Assembly: GCA_024636935.1 (NCBI GenBank)
Contig: JAGXGC010000013.1
Location: forward strand, 62,001 to 126,000
Reading direction: 5' to 3'
Length of the DNA: 64,000 nt
Source: Sideroxydans sp.
GTDB taxonomy: Bacteria; Pseudomonadota; Gammaproteobacteria; Burkholderiales; Gallionellaceae
The notes beneath the pieces are model-generated. The model saw only the letters and a list, made by a program, of their open reading frames with translations. It made no database searches and had not been told where the DNA came from. Positions 23,154 to 33,076 of the stretch are shown here, in pieces. The position numbers and the translations under genes were made by a program. The stretch's first letter is position 1. Each line of letters starts with the position of its first letter.

Positions 23154-26100
23154 TCACTGTTTGACGAAGTTTGCGATGTGGCCGAGCAACTCGTCTTCCT
23201 GGAAGGGTTTTCCAAGGTATTCGTTCACACCCAGCTCCATCGCGTAGTTGCGATGCTTGTCCGCAGTACGCGAGGTGATCATGATGATAGGCAAACTCTT
23301 GGTCTTGCTGTCCTGTCGCAAACGTTTGGCCAGCTCGAAGCCGTCCATGCGCGGCATCTCGATATCGAGCAGCATCACATCGGGCGAGATCTCCATCAAC
23401 TGTTCCAGTGCATCCACACCATCTTTCGCGGTCACCGTCAGATAGCCGCTGCGTTCCAGTAAGCGGGTGGTGATCTTGCGCACGGTCAGAGAGTCATCGA
23501 CCACCATTACCAGTGGCTTGGTATGTACAGCCTCGGCCACTACCTTCTTGGTGATCTTGCGCGAAACGGCGATACGCTGGGTGAAGGCCACCGGATTGAT
23601 AATGAGGATAACCGTACCGCTGCTGGAAACTGTCGCACCGGCGATGCCGGGCAGACGGGCAAGCTGTGGGCCGATATTCTTGACCACGACTTCCTGCTTG
23701 CCGAGCAGGGCGTCAACGTGCAAAGCGATGCGTTGTTCGCCGCTGCGCAACAGCAGCACCGGGTTGTGCGGCAGGCTGACAACTTCGGCTTGATCATCAC
23801 CGAGCACGCGGGGTAGATAGAAAAGGGGGTATTGCTTGCCTTGCCAGTCCACGTGTTGCTGAGCGTAGATCGCAGTCAGTTCAGCGGGTTTGAGTTGTTG
23901 CACGTGTTCCACCATGGTGGCAGGCAATGCATAGACAGACTGGTCCGCGCGCACCATCAGGGTACGCGTCACCGCCAAGGTCAGTGGCAGATGGATGGTG
24001 AAATGCACACCTTGTCCAAGCGTGGAAGTCACATCGACACGACCGCCCAGAGCGGAGACTTCGCTGCGCACCACGTCCAGTCCCACGCCGCGTCCGGCGA
24101 TCTCGGTCACCTCGCTTGCAGTGGACAGGCCGGCATGGAATATCAGCTGCATCAACTGCTCGTCACTGATCTCTTCATTTGCCGTGATGAGTTCGGAATC
24201 TATCGACTTCTGGCGGATGCGCGACAGGTCAAGACCGGCACCATCATCAGACAGATCGAACACCACTTCGTTACTTTCCTGACGCAGCGAGAAGCGAATC
24301 TCCCCGATGGCTGGCTTGCCGTTCGTGGTGCGCTGTTCGGGCGTTTCCAAACCATGCGCGATGGCATTGCGCAGCAGGTGCTCAAACGGCGCGGTCATCT
24401 TTTCCAGCACACTGCGGTCGAGTTCGATCTCCGTGCCGGACAACTCAAGATTGGTGCGCTTGCCAAGCTCCTTGCCGGTCTGGCGCACGATGCGATACAG
24501 ACGTTCAGTGATGCTGCCGAAGGGCACCATGCGGATACTCATCAAGCCTTGCTGCAGATCGCGATTGAGGTGCGCTTGAGCGTTCAGCGCGGCTGCGGTC
24601 TCATCCAGATTCTTGAGCAAAGTCTGTTGCACGGTCTGCACGTCGTGCACACTTTCGTTCATGAATCGAGTTAGTTCTTGGAAGCGGGTGAAGCGGTCGA
24701 ACTCCAGCGGATCGAACTGTTCCGCGACTTCGCCGCTGACCGTGGCGCGCGCCTGCATCTGGCCTTCAGCCTGGATCTCGATCTCGCGTAACTGTTTGCG
24801 CAAACGGTTCACGCTGTCGGTCAACTCCATCACACTGCTGCGGAACTCGCGTAGTTCTGCTTCTGCACGAGAACGAGCCACACTGACCTCGCCGGCCTCA
24901 TTGACGAGTCGATCCACGGTATCGGAGCGCACGCGTAACAAGGCGGATTGCATCGCGCGCTCCGCACCGACTTCCAGTGCGGCGACGGGCGCTGCAGGTG
25001 TGGCAGGTGCAGTGACGGGGGATTCAACGGCCGCAGTTTCTTCAGTGTCCACAACGACTGGCGCAGCTTCCTCGACCGCTGCGGGTTGGATCAATTGCTC
25101 AATAGCGTGTGCGATGCGGTCGAGATAGTTTTCCATCTCATTCCACAAGTTATCGTCCAGCACGTTCTGTGAGATCGCCTTGCTCACACGATCTTCAACG
25201 CGGTGGGTCAGTTCTCCCAAACGCATGGCACCAGCCATGCGAGCACTACCCTTCAGCGTGTGCAGGCTACGCTGAAGATTGCGCCCCTGCTGCGCATCTT
25301 CAGGACTGTCGCGCCATGCGCGCAAGGTGCTGCCGATCTGTGGATAGAGCTCGTGTGCCTCTTCCAAGAAGATGGGCAGCAGCTGTTCGTCGACTTCGTC
25401 GTGAACCGTGCGCTCGTGTTGTTCGGCCTGAGGCGCAGGGGTATCAGTTTCCTCAATCTCGGGCTCAGCCTCGGGTGTCGGAGCGATGTCCGGCACTTCC
25501 GCAATAGCCTCCACAGGCGGCGCCTCAACTTCAATGATTTCTTCGGCAGTTACCTGTTCCGGCTCCAACGGGATATCTGAGCCACCAAAGGTCTTATCTG
25601 CCAGCAGGTGTTCTATCAGTTCGGACTGGGCGGCCGGTGCTTGACGTTCTCGCACGCCACGACACATCTCATCCAACTTAGTGATGACATCGTCCAATAG
25701 GACTAGCTGAGGGGTGCCGATGGCGCCAGATTTGTCGATGCGTGGCTCCAGCCACATCTCCAAGTTATAAGCGAGTTCGGCGATGGGCAGGAAACCCATG
25801 GTGCGGTTGACGCCAGCCAGCGTGTGGGCAGCACGCATGAAGTCATAACCCACCACCGGGCTCGAAGCAGATTGCACGGTATCAAAGCAAGCCCGTAAGG
25901 CATTCACATGTTCTAGTGCTTCTTCCGAGGCGATATTGAACAGCACCGACGACATGCTGACATCGCCGATGACGACGGGGCCTTCCTCTTCAGGCTCTGG
26001 TGTCGATTCGGCCACAGGCTCAGGCTCGTTGATCTCATCGACCTCTGGTGCTTTTGGCTGCGGTACCGGTTTGCCATGCTCGATGCAATCCGCCAGTGTA

Positions 26101-28187
26101 AGCAGGTGTGAGGTGTCGATCTGAGCCGTGGTACTGCCGCTATTCAGCATATCCACCCAGTGCTGGAACAGCACCTCTGCGTCGCCGACCAGATCGAGCA
26201 GGTCTGGTGTGGCGGGCTGGTTGGAGGATATCCACTTGTTCATGGCGCGCTCAACAGCCCATGCGACCTCGCCCAGCTCGGTCAGTCCGACCATTCGACC
26301 GCTGCCCTTGAGTGTATGGAAGGCGCGGCGCATGGTGGTCCAAGGATCGCGGCTATCTAGATGCAGACGCGAGACTTCTAGATTGGTGCGCAAAGTCTCC
26401 ATTGCCTCTTGGGCTTCTTCCAGGAACACTTCCAATAGCTCGGCATCCTCGCCGCCAGAGCGTATGGATACCACCGCAGCAGAAGGCTCTTCAGGAGGTT
26501 CTGCCATGCCCTGAGCATGACCGGCTGAGGCTTCGCTCAGATCTTTCAGGGCATTGTTCAGTGACATCGGATCGGGTTTTTGGCCCAGCGTCAGGCTGTG
26601 AACATAATCGTCCATCACACTGATGGCGGTCGCCACGGCACGCATCTCGGCTGCGGAAGCTGTATCGCCCTGATGGAAGCGCTCGGTGATCTGGCGCAGG
26701 GTGAGCAGTAGTTGTTCGGCAATATCCAGTGAAAGGATATGCAAGCCGCCCTGCACCTGACTCAAGAGACGGTTGACTTGAAGCAACTCGGAGCGTTTGG
26801 CTGCATTGCCGAAGAAGGCGTTCAGTGTCTGTTCGATATGTTGCAGATTGTTCTGCATTTCGATGGCGAGTGGAGCCATGACATCTCGCTGTTCCATCTC
26901 GCAATATAGCGCGACTAGGCTGGCCAGCTTATTGCGGTCTTCGGGCTGGTTAAGCAGTGTTTCGTGCAGACGTGAAGTGAGCAGGCGTGCCTGCTCGTGG
27001 AAGCCGCTGCCCAGATGCTGGTAATGCTCGATCCCGCTCTCCAGTAACAGCAATGCCATCGCCATATCCATCGAGACGGTCTGTGCATGTTCGGGATTCT
27101 CTACATGCTGTGCGGTAGCGTGAATCTGTTTGCACAAGAACTGCAGGGTGTTGCGGTCCAATTGTTCGGATAAAGCATGCAACTGTTCGGACACTGTAGT
27201 GAAGCGTGTGCAGGCCGCACGATCGTTCAGAACACACTGCTCCCAAGATTCGCTCCCGGCTGCGAGTTGGGCGCGCATGTTTTCAAGCAATGCAGCAGTT
27301 TCGCCAGGAGGCAGCGGGGGCGCTTCAGGCAGGTAGGTTTCCAGATCAAAAATCTGTTTGATCTGCTCTACTGTCTCATTGACGGTGTGGCTACGGGCGA
27401 TCTGATAAAGAAGTTCGCTCATCGCGGTTGTCTGGTCGAATGCACCGTTGTCCAGCAGGGCGCGCATACCTTGGTCGATGCGGCTGAGAGATTTCTTGAC
27501 GTTCAGTTCCGGCGGCACGCCATCGAGCAATACACAGCCCAATAATCCCTGTGCTACCCACCAGAACCCGCGCTTGTCTCCTGCCACGCAATCCGAGACA
27601 ACTTGCACAGCAGCTGTCATTGCGCGCAAGGCCTCATCTGAGCCATCCTGACGTAACCACTTGAGCAGACCTTGCTGGTAGTGCATGCGTGCCTGTTTGA
27701 TACGTGCAGTCGCATCGTCCGGCAGGGGACCATCCAGCAGCTCGGATGGTAGATCGACATTCAGTTCCGGGAAGAACAAGTCTGCTTCGAATGCCATCTC
27801 CAATCCGCGCACCTGATGCAACGCCTGGTATTCAGGGAACAGTCGCAGGGTGGCATTGGCAGCGCCGGCGGAGAGCGCATCCAGATAGTGGGTCATGCCG
27901 AACAAGGCATGCCGTAACGCATCCAGATGCATCACGGTAGCGCCTTCCGGATGTTCGGCCATCTCGCGGAGCAATGTTTCCAGTTCGCCACAGAACACTT
28001 CCAAGCCCTGTAGGTGCAGCATCTCCAATACACCGCGCAAACGATGCAGCTCGCTCAGTGCAGCATCCAGAGGATGCTTGCCACTTTCCGAAAAGAATTG
28101 TTCCAGTTCGCGGATGATGGTGGCCAGCGAGCTGTCCAGCTCGGACTTGACCGACGAGAGCAACAGAGGATTGAACGTGGGAGTCAC
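23154..28187 (-). CDS. chpA: Hybrid chemosensory histidine kinase ChpA (PilL), twitching motility
   Basis: The 1677-residue CheA-type kinase controls type IV pili. Its N-terminal ~550 residues are helical and look like decayed Hpt domains. Three recognisable Hpt domains follow, with phosphorylatable HTLKGSGRMVG at about 622, HTLAGVNRTMG at about 786 (the KGS is lost, so this one may be inactive) and HTLKGSARMAG at about 975. Then come a dimerisation region (about 1105), an HATPase with HLLRNAIAHGLE (about 1267), a CheW-like domain (about 1400-1540) and a receiver domain with VVDDS and LLDIEMPRMDG (about 1555-1677). Acidic and proline-rich linkers join the Hpt domains. The start codon is GTG. 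It closes the pilGHIJ cluster. Confidence 0.94.
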   Translation of the reverse strand: MTPTFNPLLLSSVKSELDSSLATIIRELEQFFSESGKHPLDAALSELHRLRGVLEMLHLQGLEVFCGELETLLREMAEHPEGATVMHLDALRHALFGMTHYLDALSAGAANATLRLFPEYQALHQVRGLEMAFEADLFFPELNVDLPSELLDGPLPDDATARIKQARMHYQQGLLKWLRQDGSDEALRAMTAAVQVVSDCVAGDKRGFWWVAQGLLGCVLLDGVPPELNVKKSLSRIDQGMRALLDNGAFDQTTAMSELLYQIARSHTVNETVEQIKQIFDLETYLPEAPPLPPGETAALLENMRAQLAAGSESWEQCVLNDRAACTRFTTVSEQLHALSEQLDRNTLQFLCKQIHATAQHVENPEHAQTVSMDMAMALLLLESGIEHYQHLGSGFHEQARLLTSRLHETLLNQPEDRNKLASLVALYCEMEQRDVMAPLAIEMQNNLQHIEQTLNAFFGNAAKRSELLQVNRLLSQVQGGLHILSLDIAEQLLLTLRQITERFHQGDTASAAEMRAVATAISVMDDYVHSLTLGQKPDPMSLNNALKDLSEASAGHAQGMAEPPEEPSAAVVSIRSGGEDAELLEVFLEEAQEAMETLRTNLEVSRLHLDSRDPWTTMRRAFHTLKGSGRMVGLTELGEVAWAVERAMNKWISSNQPATPDLLDLVGDAEVLFQHWVDMLNSGSTTAQIDTSHLLTLADCIEHGKPVPQPKAPEVDEINEPEPVAESTPEPEEEGPVVIGDVSMSSVLFNIASEEALEHVNALRACFDTVQSASSPVVGYDFMRAAHTLAGVNRTMGFLPIAELAYNLEMWLEPRIDKSGAIGTPQLVLLDDVITKLDEMCRGVRERQAPAAQSELIEHLLADKTFGGSDIPLEPEQVTAEEIIEVEAPPVEAIAEVPDIAPTPEAEPEIEETDTPAPQAEQHERTVHDEVDEQLLPIFLEEAHELYPQIGSTLRAWRDSPEDAQQGRNLQRSLHTLKGSARMAGAMRLGELTHRVEDRVSKAISQNVLDDNLWNEMENYLDRIAHAIEQLIQPAAVEEAAPVVVDTEETAAVESPVTAPATPAAPVAALEVGAERAMQSALLRVRSDTVDRLVNEAGEVSVARSRAEAELREFRSSVMELTDSVNRLRKQLREIEIQAEGQMQARATVSGEVAEQFDPLEFDRFTRFQELTRFMNESVHDVQTVQQTLLKNLDETAAALNAQAHLNRDLQQGLMSIRMVPFGSITERLYRIVRQTGKELGKRTNLELSGTEIELDRSVLEKMTAPFEHLLRNAIAHGLETPEQRTTNGKPAIGEIRFSLRQESNEVVFDLSDDGAGLDLSRIRQKSIDSELITANEEISDEQLMQLIFHAGLSTASEVTEIAGRGVGLDVVRSEVSALGGRVDVTSTLGQGVHFTIHLPLTLAVTRTLMVRADQSVYALPATMVEHVQQLKPAELTAIYAQQHVDWQGKQYPLFYLPRVLGDDQAEVVSLPHNPVLLLRSGEQRIALHVDALLGKQEVVVKNIGPQLARLPGIAGATVSSSGTVILIINPVAFTQRIAVSRKITKKVVAEAVHTKPLVMVVDDSLTVRKITTRLLERSGYLTVTAKDGVDALEQLMEISPDVMLLDIEMPRMDGFELAKRLRQDSKTKSLPIIMITSRTADKHRNYAMELGVNEYLGKPFQEDELLGHIANFVKQ

Positions 28188-28205
28188 TAAATTCCTGTGC
28201 CGTGA

Positions 28206-30221
28206 TTAGAGTTTGAAGCCGGAGACTGATCCACTCAATTCCTTGGCCAAACCTTCCAGCTGGGTGACCGAGGCATTGGTGAGCTGCGTGCCTTTGGTGG
28301 TTTGTTCAGTGATCTTCAGGATGTCGGCCATCGCGGACGCAACTTCCTGAGCCATATCGGTCTGTACCTGAGTGGAGACCGAGATACTGTTAACCAAATC
28401 GGTCAGTTCGCGGGTGGCTTTTTCAATCTCCTGCAGCGAATGACCGGCGTCATCTGCAAGTTGAGCGCCTTCGACCACACCCTGTGTGCTTTTCTCCATA
28501 GCAGCCACCGCATCCTGCGTGTCACCCTGAATCGTCTTCACCAGCAAGCCAATCTGCTTGGTCGCCTCACCGGAACGCTCCGCGAGGCGCTGCACTTCTT
28601 CCGCCACCACCGCGAAGCCTCGTCCCGCTTCACCGGCCGAAGCGGCCTGAATAGCTGCGTTCAGTGCCAGCACGTTGGTCTGTTCGGTAATGTCCGAAAT
28701 CAAATCCACGATCTCTCCGATCTCCTGTGAGCTTTCGCCCAGACGCTTGATTCGTTTTGACGTTTCCTGGATCTGTTCGCGAATGCCGTCCATACCGGTC
28801 ACCGAAGTCTGCACCGCTTTGGCGCCTTGCTCGGTAACCTGCAAAGTGCGTGACGCCACTTGCGAAGCCTGTGCCGCACTGCTGTCGACCTCTTGAATGG
28901 ACTTGGTCATCAGTTCGACCGCGCTACCCGCTTCGCGGATCTCTTCCGCTTGCTTTCCTGCCGCACTCAACAGCCCTTTGGTGACGGTACCTGCATCGTT
29001 GGTTGCTTTGTTCACTTGCTCGGAAGCGGCGATCACGCGTGAAACCAGCTTGCGCAATTCGTCTGTCGTGTAGTTGATCGAATCTGCAATGGCGCCGGTG
29101 ATGTCTTCTGAGACGGTCGCTTTGGCGCTCAGATCTCCATCCGCCAGATCGGATAGCTCGTTCATCAAGCGCAGAATGGCTTGCTGGTTCTGACGGTTGA
29201 TACGTGCAGATTCATGTTCGCGGCGTTGTGACTCATCCAGATAGATCTTGGATAGCAACAACAGCAGCAACAGCAACATACCGCCGGAAAAGGCCACTAC
29301 GAAACTGCTCAGGCGGTTCGAGCCGGACTGCTCATAAGCGTTCAGCAGATTCTGCATTAGCGACTGTATGCGGGCATCCTCGTTCAGCAATTGTTGCGCA
29401 GCCTGTCTAGAGCTGAGCAACACGTTCTGATTGGCGATGATGAAACCCACCACGTTCTGGTAACCGTCGAACTCCTCGGCCAGTTCCAATACGTCGGTGT
29501 CGGTTTGCGGCAATTCGCTGAACAAGACACGGACAGCCTGCATCTTGTTGGGCAGGGTATCCAGAATGTCGATGGAAGAGGAGGTCTGAACGGTTTGCAC
29601 CGCGCCCACGATCTGCTCTAGCAACAATTGCAGTCGCGCGGCCTTTTGGCTGTACACGGGCGGTGCGCGCATGGCGATCACCTCAGCTCTGTGCAGCATG
29701 TCGCGTTGCAGCGAGGCGCCACGTTCCAGAGTCACCAGTAGCGGACGACCATTTTCCACTTGAATCAGCAGCTTTTCCAGTTGCTGCCATTTTTGCAGCA
29801 GCAGATCGAGCGAGTCGCGTGGCACACCTGTCGTGGGAGGGAGATCAATACTGCCCTGATCCAGACCGTTCAGTGTGTCAGTGAACTGAGCGCGTGTATT
29901 GAGCAGCGCATCGAAAGCGTCGTTTTCACCCGAGATACTGGCGACCTCTGCATGCTTGGCCAGTTGTAGGGATAACAGTTGCAGCTTGGAAGCCTGAGCG
30001 ACATAGCGCGAGCTTTCTCCGGAGGTGCGGGTATCAAGATAGGTGAAAACAGCTGCAACAACCAGGAATACCAGTAGCAGGAAACCCAGAATACGTAGCT
30101 GACGATCGAATGATTGGTTGCTGAACCAAGGGATGTGAATGACGCTTGCTGTTTTTCGAGAGTCGGCTCCATGCTTGGCAAGCTTGGTAGATGATTTTGC
30201 GAACGGTAACGTGAAAGCCAT
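28206..30221 (-). CDS. pilJ: Type IV pilus methyl-accepting chemotaxis protein PilJ
   Basis: PilJ is the receptor of the Pil-Chp system and feeds ChpA. The 671-residue protein has a cytoplasmic N-tail, a membrane helix (about 41-62), a periplasmic helical sensor region, a second membrane helix near 305-327, a HAMP-like linker and a long signalling domain. Its hairpin tip, QTNVLALNAAIQAASAGEAGRGF, varies from the E. coli consensus in a PilJ-like way (described here as the known tip region). A good AGGGAGA site precedes the ATG. It lies 26 bp after pilI and 18 bp before chpA. Confidence 0.94.
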   Translation of the reverse strand: MAFTLPFAKSSTKLAKHGADSRKTASVIHIPWFSNQSFDRQLRILGFLLLVFLVVAAVFTYLDTRTSGESSRYVAQASKLQLLSLQLAKHAEVASISGENDAFDALLNTRAQFTDTLNGLDQGSIDLPPTTGVPRDSLDLLLQKWQQLEKLLIQVENGRPLLVTLERGASLQRDMLHRAEVIAMRAPPVYSQKAARLQLLLEQIVGAVQTVQTSSSIDILDTLPNKMQAVRVLFSELPQTDTDVLELAEEFDGYQNVVGFIIANQNVLLSSRQAAQQLLNEDARIQSLMQNLLNAYEQSGSNRLSSFVVAFSGGMLLLLLLLLSKIYLDESQRREHESARINRQNQQAILRLMNELSDLADGDLSAKATVSEDITGAIADSINYTTDELRKLVSRVIAASEQVNKATNDAGTVTKGLLSAAGKQAEEIREAGSAVELMTKSIQEVDSSAAQASQVASRTLQVTEQGAKAVQTSVTGMDGIREQIQETSKRIKRLGESSQEIGEIVDLISDITEQTNVLALNAAIQAASAGEAGRGFAVVAEEVQRLAERSGEATKQIGLLVKTIQGDTQDAVAAMEKSTQGVVEGAQLADDAGHSLQEIEKATRELTDLVNSISVSTQVQTDMAQEVASAMADILKITEQTTKGTQLTNASVTQLEGLAKELSGSVSGFKL

Positions 30222-30247
30222 TTCTAATTCTCCCTGTGCAACGGGGT

Positions 30248-30742
30248 TTATTCCCCGATCTGCAAAAATTCCGGTTGTGATAGCAATTGATGGATGTCCA
30301 GTTTGTGCCAGATCTGTCCGCTTGGATCCTGATAACTGGTCGAGCCGTTTTCTTCGTTACGCGGCCAATCTTCAATGTTACGCAGTCCCAACACCCGCGA
30401 AACCAGCAGCCCGGTATTGAAGGCAAAGCGCTGGCCTAGCAACATCACACGATTGTGTGCATCACGGGCCGTCACTTCCTGGCGGGTATAGGTGTTCAGG
30501 TCGATGATGCTGTACAGATTTCCGCGTACATTGGCAACGCCGCAATACCAGCCCTTGGTCAGCGGCACTGGGGTGAGAGTCGGCATCGGCATGACCTCGC
30601 TGATGTCGGTCATATCGACCAGCCAGTTTTCTTGTCCGAGCTGAATGCCCAGCGTGGATTGTCTGGTATCACCGGCAGTCTGCGCCTGAAGGCGATCCAG
30701 CACCTGTTGCTGGAACTCTCGCAGGTTGAAGCGTTTTGACAT
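30248..30742 (-). CDS. pilI: CheW-like adaptor PilI
   Basis: PilI couples the PilJ receptor to the ChpA kinase. The 164-residue protein is a single CheW-like beta-barrel domain with WLVDMTDISEVMPMP and WYCGVANVRGNLYSIIDL. Its position between pilH and pilJ is the standard cluster order and separates it from other CheW paralogues. Spacing to pilH is 11 bp. Confidence 0.93.
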   Translation of the reverse strand: MSKRFNLREFQQQVLDRLQAQTAGDTRQSTLGIQLGQENWLVDMTDISEVMPMPTLTPVPLTKGWYCGVANVRGNLYSIIDLNTYTRQEVTARDAHNRVMLLGQRFAFNTGLLVSRVLGLRNIEDWPRNEENGSTSYQDPSGQIWHKLDIHQLLSQPEFLQIGE

Positions 30743-30753
30743 TGTCTACAGAA

Positions 30754-31119
30754 TCAGCCGAGTGCGGCGATCTTGCCGAGCAGTTCTTCAGCGTTGATCG
30801 GCTTGGTGATGTAATCCTTGGCACCCTGACGCAAGCCCCAAACCTTGTCGGTCTCCTGGCCTTTGGTGGTGCAGATGATGATAGGGATGTGTTTGGTGGC
30901 GTCGTCATGGGTGATTGCGCGAGTCGCTTGGAAACCATTGAGGCCGGGCATCACCACGTCCATGAGGATCAGGTCGGGAAGTTCTGTCTTGGCATTCGCC
31001 ACAGCTAGTTCACCACTCTCTGCGTACACCACTTGAAAGCCTTTTTTTCCGAGGATGTCCCCCAACACATGACGCTCGGTTGCCGAGTCGTCTACTACCA
31101 TCACTTTATTGATTGCCAT
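30754..31119 (-). CDS. pilH: Single-domain response regulator PilH
   Basis: The 121-residue receiver domain has the acidic pocket KVMVVDDSATERH, phosphoacceptor Asp in LILMDVVMPGLNG and Lys in YITKPI. In Pseudomonas PilH modulates signal output and pilus retraction. I placed the start at the ATG of MAINKVMVVDD, which overlaps the 3' end of pilG by 14 bp; a longer start would add three residues. Confidence 0.93.
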   Translation of the reverse strand: MAINKVMVVDDSATERHVLGDILGKKGFQVVYAESGELAVANAKTELPDLILMDVVMPGLNGFQATRAITHDDATKHIPIIICTTKGQETDKVWGLRQGAKDYITKPINAEELLGKIAALG

Positions 31120-31516
31120 AATCCACATCCTCGTATTGTTGCGTATGCGCGATAACCGCTTCGATCAGACTTTTCTTGCTGAATGGTTTGGTCAGATACT
31201 GGTCGGAGCCGACCAGTTTGCCTCGGGCGCGATCGAACAGCGTGTCCTTGCTGGTCAACATCACCACGGGTACTTCATGGAAATCGCGATGGTTCTTAAT
31301 GAGTGCGCAGGTCTGATAGCCATCCAGACGGGGCATCATGACGTCGACGAAGATGATATCCGGTTTGTGATCCACCACCTTGGATAGGCCGTCGAAGCCG
31401 TCCTCAGCAAGGATTACCTTGGCACCCGCCTGCGACAAAAAGATCTCGCCACTACGGCGTATGGTGTTGCTGTCGTCTATCAGTAATACACTTATTCCGG
31501 CCAGACTGTCGCTCAT
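31106..31516 (-). CDS. pilG: Single-domain response regulator PilG
   Basis: The 136-residue receiver domain is the main output regulator of the Pil-Chp system, thought to promote pilus extension through the motor machinery. It contains VLLIDDSNTIRRSGE, FVDVMMPRLDGYQ with the phosphoacceptor Asp, and YLTKPFSK. The ATG at 31516 is preceded by AGGTGG; a GTG three codons upstream is less likely. It is the first gene of the pilGHIJ-chpA operon. The 99-bp gap to trkH should hold its promoter. Confidence 0.93.
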   Translation of the reverse strand: MSDSLAGISVLLIDDSNTIRRSGEIFLSQAGAKVILAEDGFDGLSKVVDHKPDIIFVDVMMPRLDGYQTCALIKNHRDFHEVPVVMLTSKDTLFDRARGKLVGSDQYLTKPFSKKSLIEAVIAHTQQYEDVDYGNQ

Positions 31517-31615
31517 GCTGTCCACCTAGTTAGTTGGAATGAAGCCCCCTTTTGCCGCATCGCCGCCGCGATAGGGGCGAATCCTACCGCATTTATCCAT
31601 GCGCCCTCAACGTGT

Positions 31616-33076
31616 TTATCTGCGCCAGAACTGGGGCGTGAACAGGATAAGCACGGTAAAGATCTCCAGACGACCGACCAACATACCGAATGCACACACC
31701 CAAGTCTGGAAGTCGGTAAGGCTTTGAAAGTTTGAGGAGGGGCCAACCGCCCCCAATCCCGGACCGATGTTGTTCACCATCGCCAGCGAAGCAGTGAAGC
31801 CGGTGATGAAGTCCATGCCGCTGATGAACAACACGAACGCCAATGTGGCGATAGTCATGAAATACAGAAAGATGAAACCAAGCACTGCGAACACGATGTT
31901 GTTGGCAATCACGTGTCCGCCGATCTTCATTGGGTTAACCACGTTTGGGTGTAGCAACTTCAGGAATTCTCGCCCTGCCTGTTTCACCAACACCAGTGTA
32001 CGGATCATTTTAATACCGCCGCCGGTGGAGCCGGAGCTGGCGCAGATACAGCCTAGGAATAACATCCACATCGGTGCGAAGATTGGCCACTGCGCATAGT
32101 CCACACTGGCATAACCGCTGTCGGTGGAGATAGAGACCAAGTTGAAGCTGGCGTGTCGTAGCGCGGTGAGGAAATCTGGATAGATACCCTGCCACCACAG
32201 GAACAGAGCGATACCGAAGCAACTGATCAGAATGAGACCCACGGCCGCGACCGCTTCGGTATCCCGAACATAGGTGCGCAGTGATCTGCCTCGCCATACC
32301 AGGAAATGCGTGGTGAAACTGATCACGGCGAATAGCATGAACACGATCAGCACGAACTCGATCAGTGGTGAATCGAAATAGCCGATGCTCGAGTCGTGTG
32401 TGGAGAAGCCACCCAGTCCCATCGCCGAGAAGCCATGACACACCGCATCCAGCCAATCCATACCAGCCCACTTGAGCGTGCCGATACAGATCATTGTGAT
32501 GAGCACATAGATGATCCACAGGCTGCGCGCCGTATCGGCGATGCGTGGCGTGAGCGACTTGTCCTTCATAGGGCCGGGTGTCTCGGCCTTGAACAGTTGG
32601 CGTCCGCCGATGCCCAGCAAGGGCAGCACGGCTACCGCCAGCACGATCACGCCCAGCCCCCCCAGCCATTGCAATTCATGGCGCCACACGTTAATCGCCG
32701 GAGGAAGACTGTCCAGCCCGACCAGCACGGTCGCGCCGGTGGTGGTCATCGCCGACATCGATTCGAAGTAGGCGTCGGTGAAAGAGAGTTCTGGCAATGC
32801 CAGCAATAACGGAATGGTGGCGAACAAGGGCATCGCAGTCCACATCGTTACCACCAACAGGTAGCCATGGCGGATCGACAGTTCGCCTTTATAGTGGCGG
32901 GTCGTCAGCCACATCAGAGCTCCAGCCCCGGCTGTCCAAAGCATGGCAAGTAGGAAATCGAGCAATACTGAATAATCTGAGTAGATCAATGCGGTAATGA
33001 CCGGAAACAGATAAGTGAGGCTGAACATCACCAACAACAAACCCAGCGCATGGAAAACGGTAAGGGCGCGACCCAT
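31616..33076 (-). CDS. trkH: Trk potassium uptake channel subunit TrkH
   Basis: TrkH is the K+-translocating membrane subunit that works with the cytosolic ring TrkA. The 486-residue protein has about ten membrane spans with the four pore-loop repeats, for example SMSAMTTTGATV, GFSAMGLGGFSTHD and GSTGGGIKMIR. The length matches E. coli TrkH (483 aa). Its ATG overlaps the trkA stop by one base (TAATG), so the two subunits are translationally coupled. Confidence 0.95.
   Translation of the reverse strand: MGRALTVFHALGLLLVMFSLTYLFPVITALIYSDYSVLLDFLLAMLWTAGAGALMWLTTRHYKGELSIRHGYLLVVTMWTAMPLFATIPLLLALPELSFTDAYFESMSAMTTTGATVLVGLDSLPPAINVWRHELQWLGGLGVIVLAVAVLPLLGIGGRQLFKAETPGPMKDKSLTPRIADTARSLWIIYVLITMICIGTLKWAGMDWLDAVCHGFSAMGLGGFSTHDSSIGYFDSPLIEFVLIVFMLFAVISFTTHFLVWRGRSLRTYVRDTEAVAAVGLILISCFGIALFLWWQGIYPDFLTALRHASFNLVSISTDSGYASVDYAQWPIFAPMWMLFLGCICASSGSTGGGIKMIRTLVLVKQAGREFLKLLHPNVVNPMKIGGHVIANNIVFAVLGFIFLYFMTIATLAFVLFISGMDFITGFTASLAMVNNIGPGLGAVGPSSNFQSLTDFQTWVCAFGMLVGRLEIFTVLILFTPQFWRR

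Noticed and set aside
23832-24674. 280-codon open frame on the plus strand
   Set aside because: Antisense to the chpA kinase domain; no independent support.
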